From Clostridia bacterium (GTDB lineage Bacteria; Bacillota; Clostridia; Lachnospirales; Anaerotignaceae): a stretch of DNA of 64,000 bases. The stretch is from assembly GCA_009929735.1 (NCBI GenBank), contig RZZU01000003.1:1-64000 (forward strand). The letters are read 5' to 3'. Made by a program: the position numbers and the translations under genes. The notes below the pieces were generated by a model. That model searched no databases. It was not told the DNA's origin and saw only the letters and a list, made by a program, of their open reading frames with translations. Below, piece by piece: positions 8,983-15,663 of this stretch (the first letter of the stretch is position 1; each line of letters opens with the position of its first letter).

Positions 8983-9960
8983 ATGGAATGGATTGAGGTT
9001 TTTATAGCGGTAAACCAAACAGGTCTGGAGCCTGTGGCTGGCGTGTTATATGAATGTGGCTTGACAGGGCTGATGATTAGCGACGAGGCGGATTTTCAAG
9101 AATTTTTGGAATCCCCCCACAGAGATTGGGATTATATCGCCGATGAATTGATAGAGGAAAAGCAAAAACTGGAAACAGGAATTACTTTCTTTTTAAGGGA
9201 TAATTTATACGGAAGAGAGCAGCTGGCGCAAATCAAGAGTGCCTTGGCAGTAACGAAGGAGCAGGAAAAGGAGCTGGATTTAGGCACCTTGGAAATGACC
9301 ATGAAAAATGTGCAGGAGGAAGATTGGGCAAATAACTGGAAGAAATATTTCAAGCCCTTTCCCGTAGGCGAAAAAATCATGATTAAGCCTTCATGGGAGG
9401 AACTCACAGAGCCTACTGATAAGGTAATTTTAAAAATCGACCCCGGTCATATTTTTGGCACAGGAACCCACGAAACCACCCAGCTTTGCATGGAATTAAT
9501 CGAAACTTATTTGAAAAAAGACGATATGGTGTTGGATATTGGCTGTGGCAGCGGCATTTTGTCTATCGCTTCTCTTTTATTAGAAGCAAAGGAAGCGGAT
9601 GCGGTGGATATTGACCCCAATGCCATGGAAATTGCTTATGAAAATAGCGATAGGAATGACATTCCCAGAGAAAAATATCATGTTTGTGCAGGGAACATTC
9701 TGGAGGATGAAGCACTTCATGAAAAATACAGCGGTAAAAAATATGATATGGTGGAGGCAAATATTGTTGCCGACGTCATCATCGCCCTGACCAAAAAGGT
9801 GCCAAGCTATCTCAAAGACGGCGGCATTTTCCTTTGCAGCGGCATTATTACCGAACGGAAAGAGGACGTGCTGTCTGCTTTGGCGGTGGGCGGTTATTCT
9901 GTTATGGAAGTGAAAGAGAAAAAAGGCTGGGTAGCCATTGCGGCTCGATATGAGGGATAA
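8983..9960 (+). CDS. prmA: Ribosomal protein L11 methyltransferase PrmA
   Basis: PrmA is a cytosolic SAM-dependent enzyme that trimethylates ribosomal protein L11. The 325-residue protein has the family's N-terminal substrate-recognition domain. A Rossmann methyltransferase domain follows, with SAM motif I VLDIGCGSGILS at about residues 183-194 and the PrmA signature PGHIFGTGTHETT at about 156-168. VEANIVADVI near 250 matches the usual acceptor-side motif. The ATG has AAAAAGGAGAAAAACC upstream. RsmE follows after 3 bp, and the pair prmA-rsmE is common in Firmicutes. The operon begins just after the structured RNA at 8830-8937. Confidence 0.95.
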   Translation: MEWIEVFIAVNQTGLEPVAGVLYECGLTGLMISDEADFQEFLESPHRDWDYIADELIEEKQKLETGITFFLRDNLYGREQLAQIKSALAVTKEQEKELDLGTLEMTMKNVQEEDWANNWKKYFKPFPVGEKIMIKPSWEELTEPTDKVILKIDPGHIFGTGTHETTQLCMELIETYLKKDDMVLDIGCGSGILSIASLLLEAKEADAVDIDPNAMEIAYENSDRNDIPREKYHVCAGNILEDEALHEKYSGKKYDMVEANIVADVIIALTKKVPSYLKDGGIFLCSGIITERKEDVLSALAVGGYSVMEVKEKKGWVAIAARYEG

Positions 9961-9963
9961 GAG

Positions 9964-10689
9964 ATGCCAAAATTTTTTATAGAAGCTCATCAAATAGAGC
10001 AAAACTTGATTCATATGCTTGGGGAAGATGCGAAGCATGTGAAAACCGTACTGCGTGCCCGTGAGGGGGAGGAGATTACGGTTTGTGACGGCAGGGGAAC
10101 GGATTATTTTTGCCGCATTGTTTCGTTGGACGATGGCGTTACGGCAGAAATTATGGGCAGTGAGCCTTGTCAGTCGGAACCGAAAACGAAAATCACTCTT
10201 TACCAAGGCTTGCCCAAGGCGGACAAAATGGAATTGATTATCCAAAAATGCGTGGAATTGGGCGTAGACCGCATTGTAGCCGTTTCTACGGAACGATGCA
10301 TTGTGAAGCTGGATAAAAAAGAAGAGAAAAAGCTGGAACGTTGGCAAAAAATTGCTGAGGCAGCTGCAAAGCAAAGCGGAAGGGGCAAGATACCTGAAAT
10401 TGCACCAAGGGTGTTGCGTTTTTCCCAAGCCATAGAAGAGGCAAAAGCCTTGTCGGGCGCAATCATTCCATATGAAAAAGAGGAAAACAGAGGGATTCGC
10501 TCCTTTGTGGAAGGCTTTTCGGGGGAGGAAATCGGCGTTTTTATAGGCCCTGAGGGTGGTTTTGCAGAAGAAGAAATACAAGCCGCTATCGATGCAGGGG
10601 TGTTGCCTGTAACCCTGGGCAAAAGGATTTTGCGTACAGAAACGGCAGGCATGACGTCCATCGCCATTTTGCTGTATGAATTAGGTTAG
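9964..10689 (+). CDS. rsmE: 16S rRNA m3U1498 methyltransferase RsmE
   Basis: RsmE methylates N3 of U1498 in helix 44 of 16S rRNA on assembled 30S subunits. An N-terminal PUA-like domain (residues 1-70, with DAKHVKTVLRARE) is followed by a SPOUT domain. Its knot motifs are IGPEGGFAEEEI near residue 194 and LGKRILRTETAG near 218, the latter diagnostic for RsmE. At 241 residues the length is normal. Only 3 bp separate it from prmA, so translation may be coupled. The ATG lies directly after the prmA stop, with TGAGGGATAAGAG as the Shine-Dalgarno region. Confidence 0.95.
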   Translation: MPKFFIEAHQIEQNLIHMLGEDAKHVKTVLRAREGEEITVCDGRGTDYFCRIVSLDDGVTAEIMGSEPCQSEPKTKITLYQGLPKADKMELIIQKCVELGVDRIVAVSTERCIVKLDKKEEKKLERWQKIAEAAAKQSGRGKIPEIAPRVLRFSQAIEEAKALSGAIIPYEKEENRGIRSFVEGFSGEEIGVFIGPEGGFAEEEIQAAIDAGVLPVTLGKRILRTETAGMTSIAILLYELG

Positions 10690-10700
10690 GAGGAAGTTGA

Positions 10701-11849
10701 ATGATTTATTTGGATAATGCTGCTACAACAAGGGCTATGCCTGCTGTAGCGGAAAAAATGACATATATGCTCTGTGAGCAATTCGGGAACCCTGCCTCCA
10801 TAAGCGTGATGGGTTTGGCTGTGGAAAAGGAAATTCGCCATGCGGCGCAGATTTTAGCCCGTGGCATTCACTGTAACGAGGAGGAAGTTTTTTTCACCAG
10901 TGGCGGCACAGAAGGGGATAATTGGGCGATTTTTGGTACAGCGACAGGCTATCGCCGTCAGGGCAGGCATTTCATTACAACAAAAATTGAGCATCCAGCC
11001 GTGAAAAATCCGATGAAAGCATTGGAGGAGGACGGCTGTGAGGTGACTTGGCTCTCCGTTGATGCCAAGGGGCATATTTCTTTGGAGGAATTGGCGGCGG
11101 CAATACGTCCCGATACGGTTTTGGTGAGTATCATTTTGGTGAACAACGAAACAGGTGTTGTGCAAGACGTGGCGGCAATCGGGAAGCTGATTAAAGAGAA
11201 AAATCCCCATACCCTGTTTCATGTGGATGCGGTACAAGCCTTTGGGAAGTATCCCATTCATGTGGAGAAAATGAAGCTTGACCTCTTAACTATGAGCGGA
11301 CACAAAATTCATGGGCCTAAGGGCGTGGGTATGCTGTATATGCGAAAGGGCACAAAGGTAAAACCCTTTATTCTTGGCGGCGGTCAGCAAAAGGGACAGA
11401 GAGCAGGGACGGAAAACGGCGCTGCTGTGGCGGCTTTAGGCGTGGCAGCAGAGGAAGCGTTCAACCATTTGCAAGAAAGCATTGCCCATGTGGCAAGCTT
11501 GAAAAAGGCACTGGCTGAGGGGATTTTAGCCATGCCAAACACTCAAATCAATGGCGATGGTTTGGAAGGTGCAAGCCCTTATGTTTTGAATGTGACGTTC
11601 CAAGGTTTGCGCAGTGAGGTTTTGCTACACGATTTGGAAAGCAAGGGCATTTTTGTTTCCGCAGGCTCGGCGTGTGATAGTAAGAAAAAAGTGGGAAGCC
11701 CTGTGTTAACGGCAATGGGAATGCCGTTTTCAGAGATAGAAGGGGCAATTCGGTTTAGCTTTTGCCGCTATAATACCATGGAAGAAATCGAAGCTTGCTT
11801 GGCGGCATTAGAAAAATCGGTACCATTTTTACGAAAATATAACAGATAA
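10701..11849 (+). CDS. Cysteine desulfurase, NifS/IscS type, partner of ThiI
   Basis: This PLP enzyme takes sulfur from L-cysteine and holds it as a persulfide for transfer. The PLP-binding lysine is Lys202 in SGHKIHGPKG. The persulfide cysteine is Cys325 in SAGSACDSKKK. HVDAVQAFGK and NNETGVV are class-V aminotransferase landmarks. The 382-residue length fits the NifS/IscS group. The gene lies 14 bp before thiI, the usual place of a dedicated desulfurase (NifZ-like in Bacillus) that feeds tRNA 4-thiouridine synthesis. A role in thiamine or Fe-S supply cannot be excluded. RBS TTAGGAGGAAGTTGA precedes ATG. Confidence 0.93.
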   Translation: MIYLDNAATTRAMPAVAEKMTYMLCEQFGNPASISVMGLAVEKEIRHAAQILARGIHCNEEEVFFTSGGTEGDNWAIFGTATGYRRQGRHFITTKIEHPAVKNPMKALEEDGCEVTWLSVDAKGHISLEELAAAIRPDTVLVSIILVNNETGVVQDVAAIGKLIKEKNPHTLFHVDAVQAFGKYPIHVEKMKLDLLTMSGHKIHGPKGVGMLYMRKGTKVKPFILGGGQQKGQRAGTENGAAVAALGVAAEEAFNHLQESIAHVASLKKALAEGILAMPNTQINGDGLEGASPYVLNVTFQGLRSEVLLHDLESKGIFVSAGSACDSKKKVGSPVLTAMGMPFSEIEGAIRFSFCRYNTMEEIEACLAALEKSVPFLRKYNR

Positions 11850-11862
11850 AAAGGGGATTGTT

Positions 11863-13038
11863 ATGGCAGAAAAGGTTTTAATTATAAAATACGGCGAAAT
11901 TGCCATGAGAGGCAATAATCGATATATTTTTATTAACCGTCTGATTTCGGCAATCCGCAGAAATATTGACCCTTTGGGCAAATATTATGTGGTAAGAGAT
12001 CCGGGCAGACTGATTGTTGAGGATCGGGGCGGCGAGCTGGACTATGATTTGCTGCTTCCCCATGTGGAGCCTATTTTCGGCTTAGTGGCTGTATGCCCCG
12101 GCATTAGATTGGCGGATATGACTCTTGAAACGATTATAGAGGAGGCCTATCAGCATATGATGGAGCTGTATGGCGATCAGGAGGTTTCCTTCAAGGTGAA
12201 AACCAGAAGGGCAAATCAGGGCTTTACAATGCCTTCTATGGAAGTAAACAGTACGGTTGGGGAGTATTTATTGGAGCATATGCCCAATTTAAGGGTGGAT
12301 GTGCATAACCCCGATGTGGTGTTGAATATTGAAATCAGAAACAGTGTTTATATCCATTCCAAGATTATAAAAACCTATGGCGGCTTGCCTTACGGCAGTT
12401 CAGGCAAGGGGGTCAGCCTGCTTTCAGGCGGGATTGACAGCCCTGTGGCAACTTGGTTGATGGCCAAGCGTGGCGTTGAGGTGGAAGGCGTTTATTTCCA
12501 CAGCCCCCCTTATACCAGTGAATGGGCGAAGGAAAAGGTCATTGATTTGGCGAAAAGAATTGCCGATTTTACGGGAGAATTTCGACTGTATGTCGTGCCT
12601 TTTACAGAATTACAGCTTTATTTACTGGATAATGTTGCCCATGATAAGCTGACCATTCATTTAAAACGTGCCATGATGCGTGCAGGGGAAATGATCGCCA
12701 AAAAGGATGAAGCCATGGCGTTAATCACAGGGGATAGCGTTGGACAGGTTGCAAGCCAGACAATGGAGGGCATTTTTGCCATTAATGCAGTTTGCGAACT
12801 GCCTGTATTGCGCCCTTTGGCTGGGATGGACAAGCAGGAAATTGTTGATCTAGCGCAAAAAATCGGCACCTTTGAAATTTCCGCAAGACCTTATGAGGAT
12901 TGCTGTACAGTATTTGTGGCAAAGCATCCCGTTACAAAACCTAGATTGAACTATATTGAGAAAACCGAACGCCGTTTGACAGAGCTGGATAGGCTTCTGG
13001 AGGAATCGGTTCAAAATGCAGAGATTATTGATTTGTAA
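11863..13038 (+). CDS. thiI: tRNA 4-thiouridine synthase ThiI (no rhodanese domain)
   Basis: ThiI adenylates U8 of tRNA and installs sulfur to give 4-thiouridine, a near-UV sensor. Residues 1-165 hold the N-terminal ferredoxin-like and THUMP domains. The PP-loop SGGIDSP follows at 188-194, in an adenylation domain that ends near residue 391. The Escherichia coli enzyme carries a C-terminal rhodanese domain with the sulfur-relay cysteine; this one does not, as in Bacillus, so sulfur should come directly from the adjacent desulfurase. The thiI stop is followed by a strong hairpin terminator. Confidence 0.95.
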   Translation: MAEKVLIIKYGEIAMRGNNRYIFINRLISAIRRNIDPLGKYYVVRDPGRLIVEDRGGELDYDLLLPHVEPIFGLVAVCPGIRLADMTLETIIEEAYQHMMELYGDQEVSFKVKTRRANQGFTMPSMEVNSTVGEYLLEHMPNLRVDVHNPDVVLNIEIRNSVYIHSKIIKTYGGLPYGSSGKGVSLLSGGIDSPVATWLMAKRGVEVEGVYFHSPPYTSEWAKEKVIDLAKRIADFTGEFRLYVVPFTELQLYLLDNVAHDKLTIHLKRAMMRAGEMIAKKDEAMALITGDSVGQVASQTMEGIFAINAVCELPVLRPLAGMDKQEIVDLAQKIGTFEISARPYEDCCTVFVAKHPVTKPRLNYIEKTERRLTELDRLLEESVQNAEIIDL

Positions 13039-13048
13039 GAAAATGATA

Positions 13049-13342
13049 TTAAATAAGAAAAAAGGTATTTGCAGTTATTGTGAATACCTTTTTTCTGTAT
13101 GGAATAAAACGAACAATTAGGTATGTTTCATTTCTCAATTTTTGTACTGCATACTTTATAAATTCATCCGGTGTTGGCACTTCGCCCTTGCGTGGTACTT
13201 GATTTTGATATGCTTTTATGATACTTGGGTTGTTTGGATTTCGAAAGGCATAGTCTAGTGCTGATTGCATAGCCTGTTTAACTTCACACAAATTTATTTT
13301 GTTTTCTTTTGCTATTTTTCGATATATCTTTCGGTTGCTCAT
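13049..13342 (-). CDS. Small Spo0A C-terminal-like domain protein
   Basis: The 97-residue protein has an N-terminal segment (NRKIYRKIAKENKINLCEV) and the pattern PRKGEVPTPDEFIKY. Both resemble the short clostridial proteins annotated as Spo0A C-terminal-domain-containing. That relation is from memory and has not been searched. There is no receiver domain, so it is not Spo0A itself. GAGGGAGAG precedes the ATG. It converges on thiI, and its last 16 codons lie inside the hairpin terminator at 13056-13096, an unusual overlap. It is divergent from the XRE gene at 13485, with a palindrome between them. It may bind DNA; its role is unknown. Confidence 0.65.
   Translation of the reverse strand: MSNRKIYRKIAKENKINLCEVKQAMQSALDYAFRNPNNPSIIKAYQNQVPRKGEVPTPDEFIKYAVQKLRNETYLIVRFIPYRKKVFTITANTFFLI
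13056..13096. terminator. Bidirectional terminator between thiI and the Spo0A-like gene
   Basis: AGAAAAAAGGTATT (13056-13069) is a perfect inverted copy of AATACCTTTTTTCT (13083-13096), with a 13-base loop. T-rich arms serve both strands. Confidence 0.85.
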
Positions 13343-13389
13343 TTTATCTCTCCCTCTGAATGTATCTAAAATTCCTTTTTACATATACT

Positions 13390-13427
13390 ATCATAAAATT
13401 TTCCATTAGTACAGGCAAAGGTACTAA
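13390..13427 (-). promoter_or_regulatory. Promoter of the Spo0A-like gene with overlapping palindromic operator
   Basis: On the minus strand TTGCCT (complement of 13413-13418) and TATGAT (complement of 13390-13395) are 17 bases apart. The -35 box lies in the spacer of a perfect inverted repeat, TTAGTAC (13406-13412) and GTACTAA (13421-13427). This arrangement would suit an operator for the divergent XRE repressor. Confidence 0.5.
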
Positions 13428-13484
13428 TTTTATTTTTTTTAAATCTATAATTAATATAGAATAGCTACAGGGACAGAGGGGCTT

Positions 13485-13724
13485 ATGAGATTAAATGAAG
13501 CGATTAGTAAAAGATTAGAAGAAATTTTAATATCCAAAGGAATGACCCAATATGAATTATTTAAGAAAAGTGGTGTTCCTCGTTCAACGATAGGTAATGT
13601 TATGAACTGTTCTTATGATTCCGTTAAACTTCGAATAATACATGAAATGTGTTTGGGTTTAGAAATAGGTATTGGAGAATTTTTTACATCCCCATTATTT
13701 GATGAAAATAATCTTGAAGATTAA
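13485..13724 (+). CDS. Small XRE-family helix-turn-helix regulator
   Basis: The 79-residue protein is essentially one Cro/C1-type DNA-binding domain. The helix-turn-helix is around residues 20-42 (GMTQYELFKKSGVPRSTIGN), followed by helices that pack the fold. No ligand or oligomerisation domain is visible. RBS CAGAGGGG precedes ATG. It is transcribed away from the Spo0A-like gene, and the palindrome TTAGTAC-N8-GTACTAA in their shared upstream region is the likely operator. Autoregulation is inferred. A hairpin terminator follows it at once, so it is monocistronic. Its A+T-rich codon use contrasts somewhat with neighbouring thiI. Confidence 0.85.
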   Translation: MRLNEAISKRLEEILISKGMTQYELFKKSGVPRSTIGNVMNCSYDSVKLRIIHEMCLGLEIGIGEFFTSPLFDENNLED

Positions 13725-13750
13725 AAACGCATACGTTTTATTTAGGGATA

Positions 13751-13794
13751 GATAAGAGAAAAAGACCAAGTCATCGACTTGGTCTTTTCTATCG
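13751..13794 (+). terminator. Hairpin terminator after the XRE gene
   Basis: AAAGACCAAGT, loop CATC and GACTTGGTCTTTTCT form a long perfect stem with T-rich 3' side. It may also stop the convergent 3D-domain transcript. Confidence 0.85.
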
Positions 13795-13821
13795 TGGTTT
13801 TTTATCGTTCATTTTCTTTGC

Positions 13822-14616
13822 TTATGCCAAAACGTAAACAGTTACGTTTTGCACACCCCAAGAAAAAGCTTCATTTTTTGTGTTATAACAGACGTCAATA
13901 CGGTTCCCCTTAATTGCTCCGCCTGTATCTGCGGCAATGGCTACACCATAGCCGGGAACGTAAACCTTACTGCCTAAAGGAATTAGGCTTGGATCTACGG
14001 CGATAACGCCCTTTGTTGCTGTTGCACCTGTAGCGGTGATACCGTTACAGCCAGCGTCGTAAGGGGTATAAGCTGTTACTTTTGCATTGATAGCCTTTTT
14101 ATAAGTCATGCCGGCAATGACGTTGGAAGCACCAACCTCAATGATCTCGTCTACTGCATTCGTAATAACTTTTTTCTCAACAAGCTCAGAACCAACTAAG
14201 CTGCTGCCATGGTACACTTCCTTATTCACAATGGAAGTCTGCCCCTCCTGTCCTTCCTGAACAACACGACGCTCACCGGGATTTAATTCCCCAGAAGCTT
14301 TTTCGATTGTTTTGTAAGGTACAACGTTTGTTGTGGCAACAATTTTTTCGGTTACCGAGGTAAGAGAAATGGTCATACTATCCGTTACAGTGTCTGTTTC
14401 GCTAAAATCTTCTAAAAGATATTCCGTGTCGATGGTGGCGGAAAGCTCTTCCAGCAAATCACCAACGGTTTGGGCATCTGTGGTCACCATACGAGGCACG
14501 CCATCCAGATTAACGAATACAGACTGTGTATTTTGTTTGCTGTAAGCAGAGGCTGAGCCGCAGCCAATCACCAATATAAATACCACGATAGCAAATACTC
14601 TAAGATGCGTTTTCAT
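13822..14616 (-). CDS. Secreted G5/3D-domain cell-wall protein (YabE/Rpf-like)
   Basis: This is a predicted secreted peptidoglycan-acting protein of 264 residues. A signal peptide or membrane anchor opens it (MKTHLRVFAIVVFILVIGCG). A short DUF348-like segment follows (VFVNLDGVPRMVTTDAQTVG), then a G5 domain at about residues 85-165 (VVPYKTIEKASGELNPGERR). The C-terminal 3D domain includes VTAYTPYDAGCNG, GVIAVDPSLIPLG and ADTGGAIKGNRID, whose three aspartates resemble the MltA catalytic fold. The start at 14616 is chosen because AAGGAGGAAAAA lies just ahead; an upstream extension of the frame runs through a structured leader and is rejected. The order metG-tatD-this gene matches metS-tatD-yabE in Bacillus subtilis. 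A role in cell-wall turnover or spore outgrowth is likely. Confidence 0.9.
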   Translation of the reverse strand: MKTHLRVFAIVVFILVIGCGSASAYSKQNTQSVFVNLDGVPRMVTTDAQTVGDLLEELSATIDTEYLLEDFSETDTVTDSMTISLTSVTEKIVATTNVVPYKTIEKASGELNPGERRVVQEGQEGQTSIVNKEVYHGSSLVGSELVEKKVITNAVDEIIEVGASNVIAGMTYKKAINAKVTAYTPYDAGCNGITATGATATKGVIAVDPSLIPLGSKVYVPGYGVAIAADTGGAIKGNRIDVCYNTKNEAFSWGVQNVTVYVLA

Positions 14617-14822
14617 TTTTTCCTCCTTGAACATCACCCGTACACTTACCTTGCTTCCAATTTTGTGGGGAAGGGGCAGAGGGGCTGTTCCTCTTGTATT
14701 TATGATAGACATATAGATTCTTATGCCTTTGCTCATTCCCCTTGGGGGGCTGAGCCGCAGTCGTATTTACACGGGGAAGTCGTCACTTCCGCATGCTTTT
14801 TATTTACGTTTTTCAAACAACT
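14617..14822 (-). promoter_or_regulatory. Structured 5' leader of the 3D-domain gene, candidate riboswitch
   Basis: Read on the minus strand, this GC-rich leader holds a hairpin GGAAGT-GACG-ACTTCC. A second hairpin, GCTCA-g-CCCC-ccaa-GGGG-aa-TGAGC, follows. Further on, GAGGAACAGCCCCTC and GCCCCTTCCCC can pair in more than one way. Genes for 3D/G5 hydrolases are often under cyclic-di-AMP (ydaO-type) riboswitches. I see only partial likeness (GGGGAATGA, CCCTCTGCCCC) and not the conserved CAGCTAAC block, so the class is unresolved. Confidence 0.4.
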
Positions 14823-14823
14823 G

Positions 14824-14857
14824 CAAAAATAAAGACATATCGTATTGATATATCTTT
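14824..14857 (-). terminator. Terminator of the metG-tatD transcript
   Basis: On the minus strand AAAGATATAT, loop CAATACG and ATATGTCTTT are followed by ATTTTT. It sits 50 bp after the tatD stop. Confidence 0.65.
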
Positions 14858-14907
14858 ACTCTACAGATAGTATATTAACATATTTGTAACATTTATGCAA
14901 TGTTTTT

Positions 14908-15663
14908 TTAAAAAAATAAAGATTGTGCATTTTTACCAGTGATTTCAGCCACGTTTTCTGGGGTAGTTTCTTTGATTTCAGCGATCTTTTTTACAATAAA
15001 TTCCAGATTTCTGGAGTCGTTTCGCTTGCCTCGGTTGGGTGCGGGAGCTAAATAGGGACTGTCTGTTTCAATTAAAATTTTCTCTAGGGGGATCGCTTCC
15101 ACCACTTCGATCATTTTTTTGGCATTTGGGAAGGTCACAACTCCCCCAATGCCGACATAAAACCCCATTTTTGTGTATTCAACTGCCATTTGCGCGGCAC
15201 CCGAATAACAGTGAATGACACCACGGCGAACGTTGCTTGATGCCATAATATCAAAGGTTTCCTGTGAAGCATCTCGTGAATGAATTATTACAGGTTTGTT
15301 AACAGATTCCGCAAGACGAAGCTGCTGACGGAACCAAAATTGCTGCAGCTCTCTGGGGTGTGTATCATAATAATAATCCAAACCCATCTCCCCAATGGCA
15401 ACCACTTTTTTATGCTGGGAAAGGCGACGGAGTTCCTCGATGGTTTGGGAAGACATATCGTACAATTCATGAGGATGAATGCCGACTGCGGCGTATATAT
15501 AATCATAACGTTCGGCAAGGCGAATGCTTTGCTTTGAGCTTTTCAGATCGCACCCAACGTTTACCACATAGTCTATGCCGCAAGAGGGGAGAAGCCCTAA
15601 AAGCTCCTCCCGATCCTCCTGAAACCGCTTGTCATCAAAATGCGCATGAGATTCAAAATACAT
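14908..15663 (-). CDS. tatD: TatD-family metal-dependent DNase
   Basis: TatD-family enzymes are cytosolic TIM-barrel metallo-hydrolases with 3'-5' exonuclease activity on DNA. The 251-residue protein shows the metal ligands in order: ESHAHFDD near residue 4, IGEMGLDYYYD near 92, IHSRDA near 128, IHCYSG near 152 and ETDSPYLAP near 201. The start codon overlaps the metG stop (TAATG), so translation is probably coupled to metG. The pair metG-tatD followed by a yabE-like gene is conserved in Firmicutes. Confidence 0.95.
   Translation of the reverse strand: MYFESHAHFDDKRFQEDREELLGLLPSCGIDYVVNVGCDLKSSKQSIRLAERYDYIYAAVGIHPHELYDMSSQTIEELRRLSQHKKVVAIGEMGLDYYYDTHPRELQQFWFRQQLRLAESVNKPVIIHSRDASQETFDIMASSNVRRGVIHCYSGAAQMAVEYTKMGFYVGIGGVVTFPNAKKMIEVVEAIPLEKILIETDSPYLAPAPNRGKRNDSRNLEFIVKKIAEIKETTPENVAEITGKNAQSLFF

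Noticed and set aside
9580..10581. 333-codon minus-strand open frame opposite prmA and rsmE
   Set aside because: It lies antisense to two well-supported methyltransferase genes, has no ribosome binding site and shows cysteine/histidine-rich random composition.
14617..14822. A certain cyclic-di-AMP (ydaO) riboswitch
   Set aside because: Only short fragments agree and the conserved CAGCTAAC block is missing; it is recorded only as a candidate.
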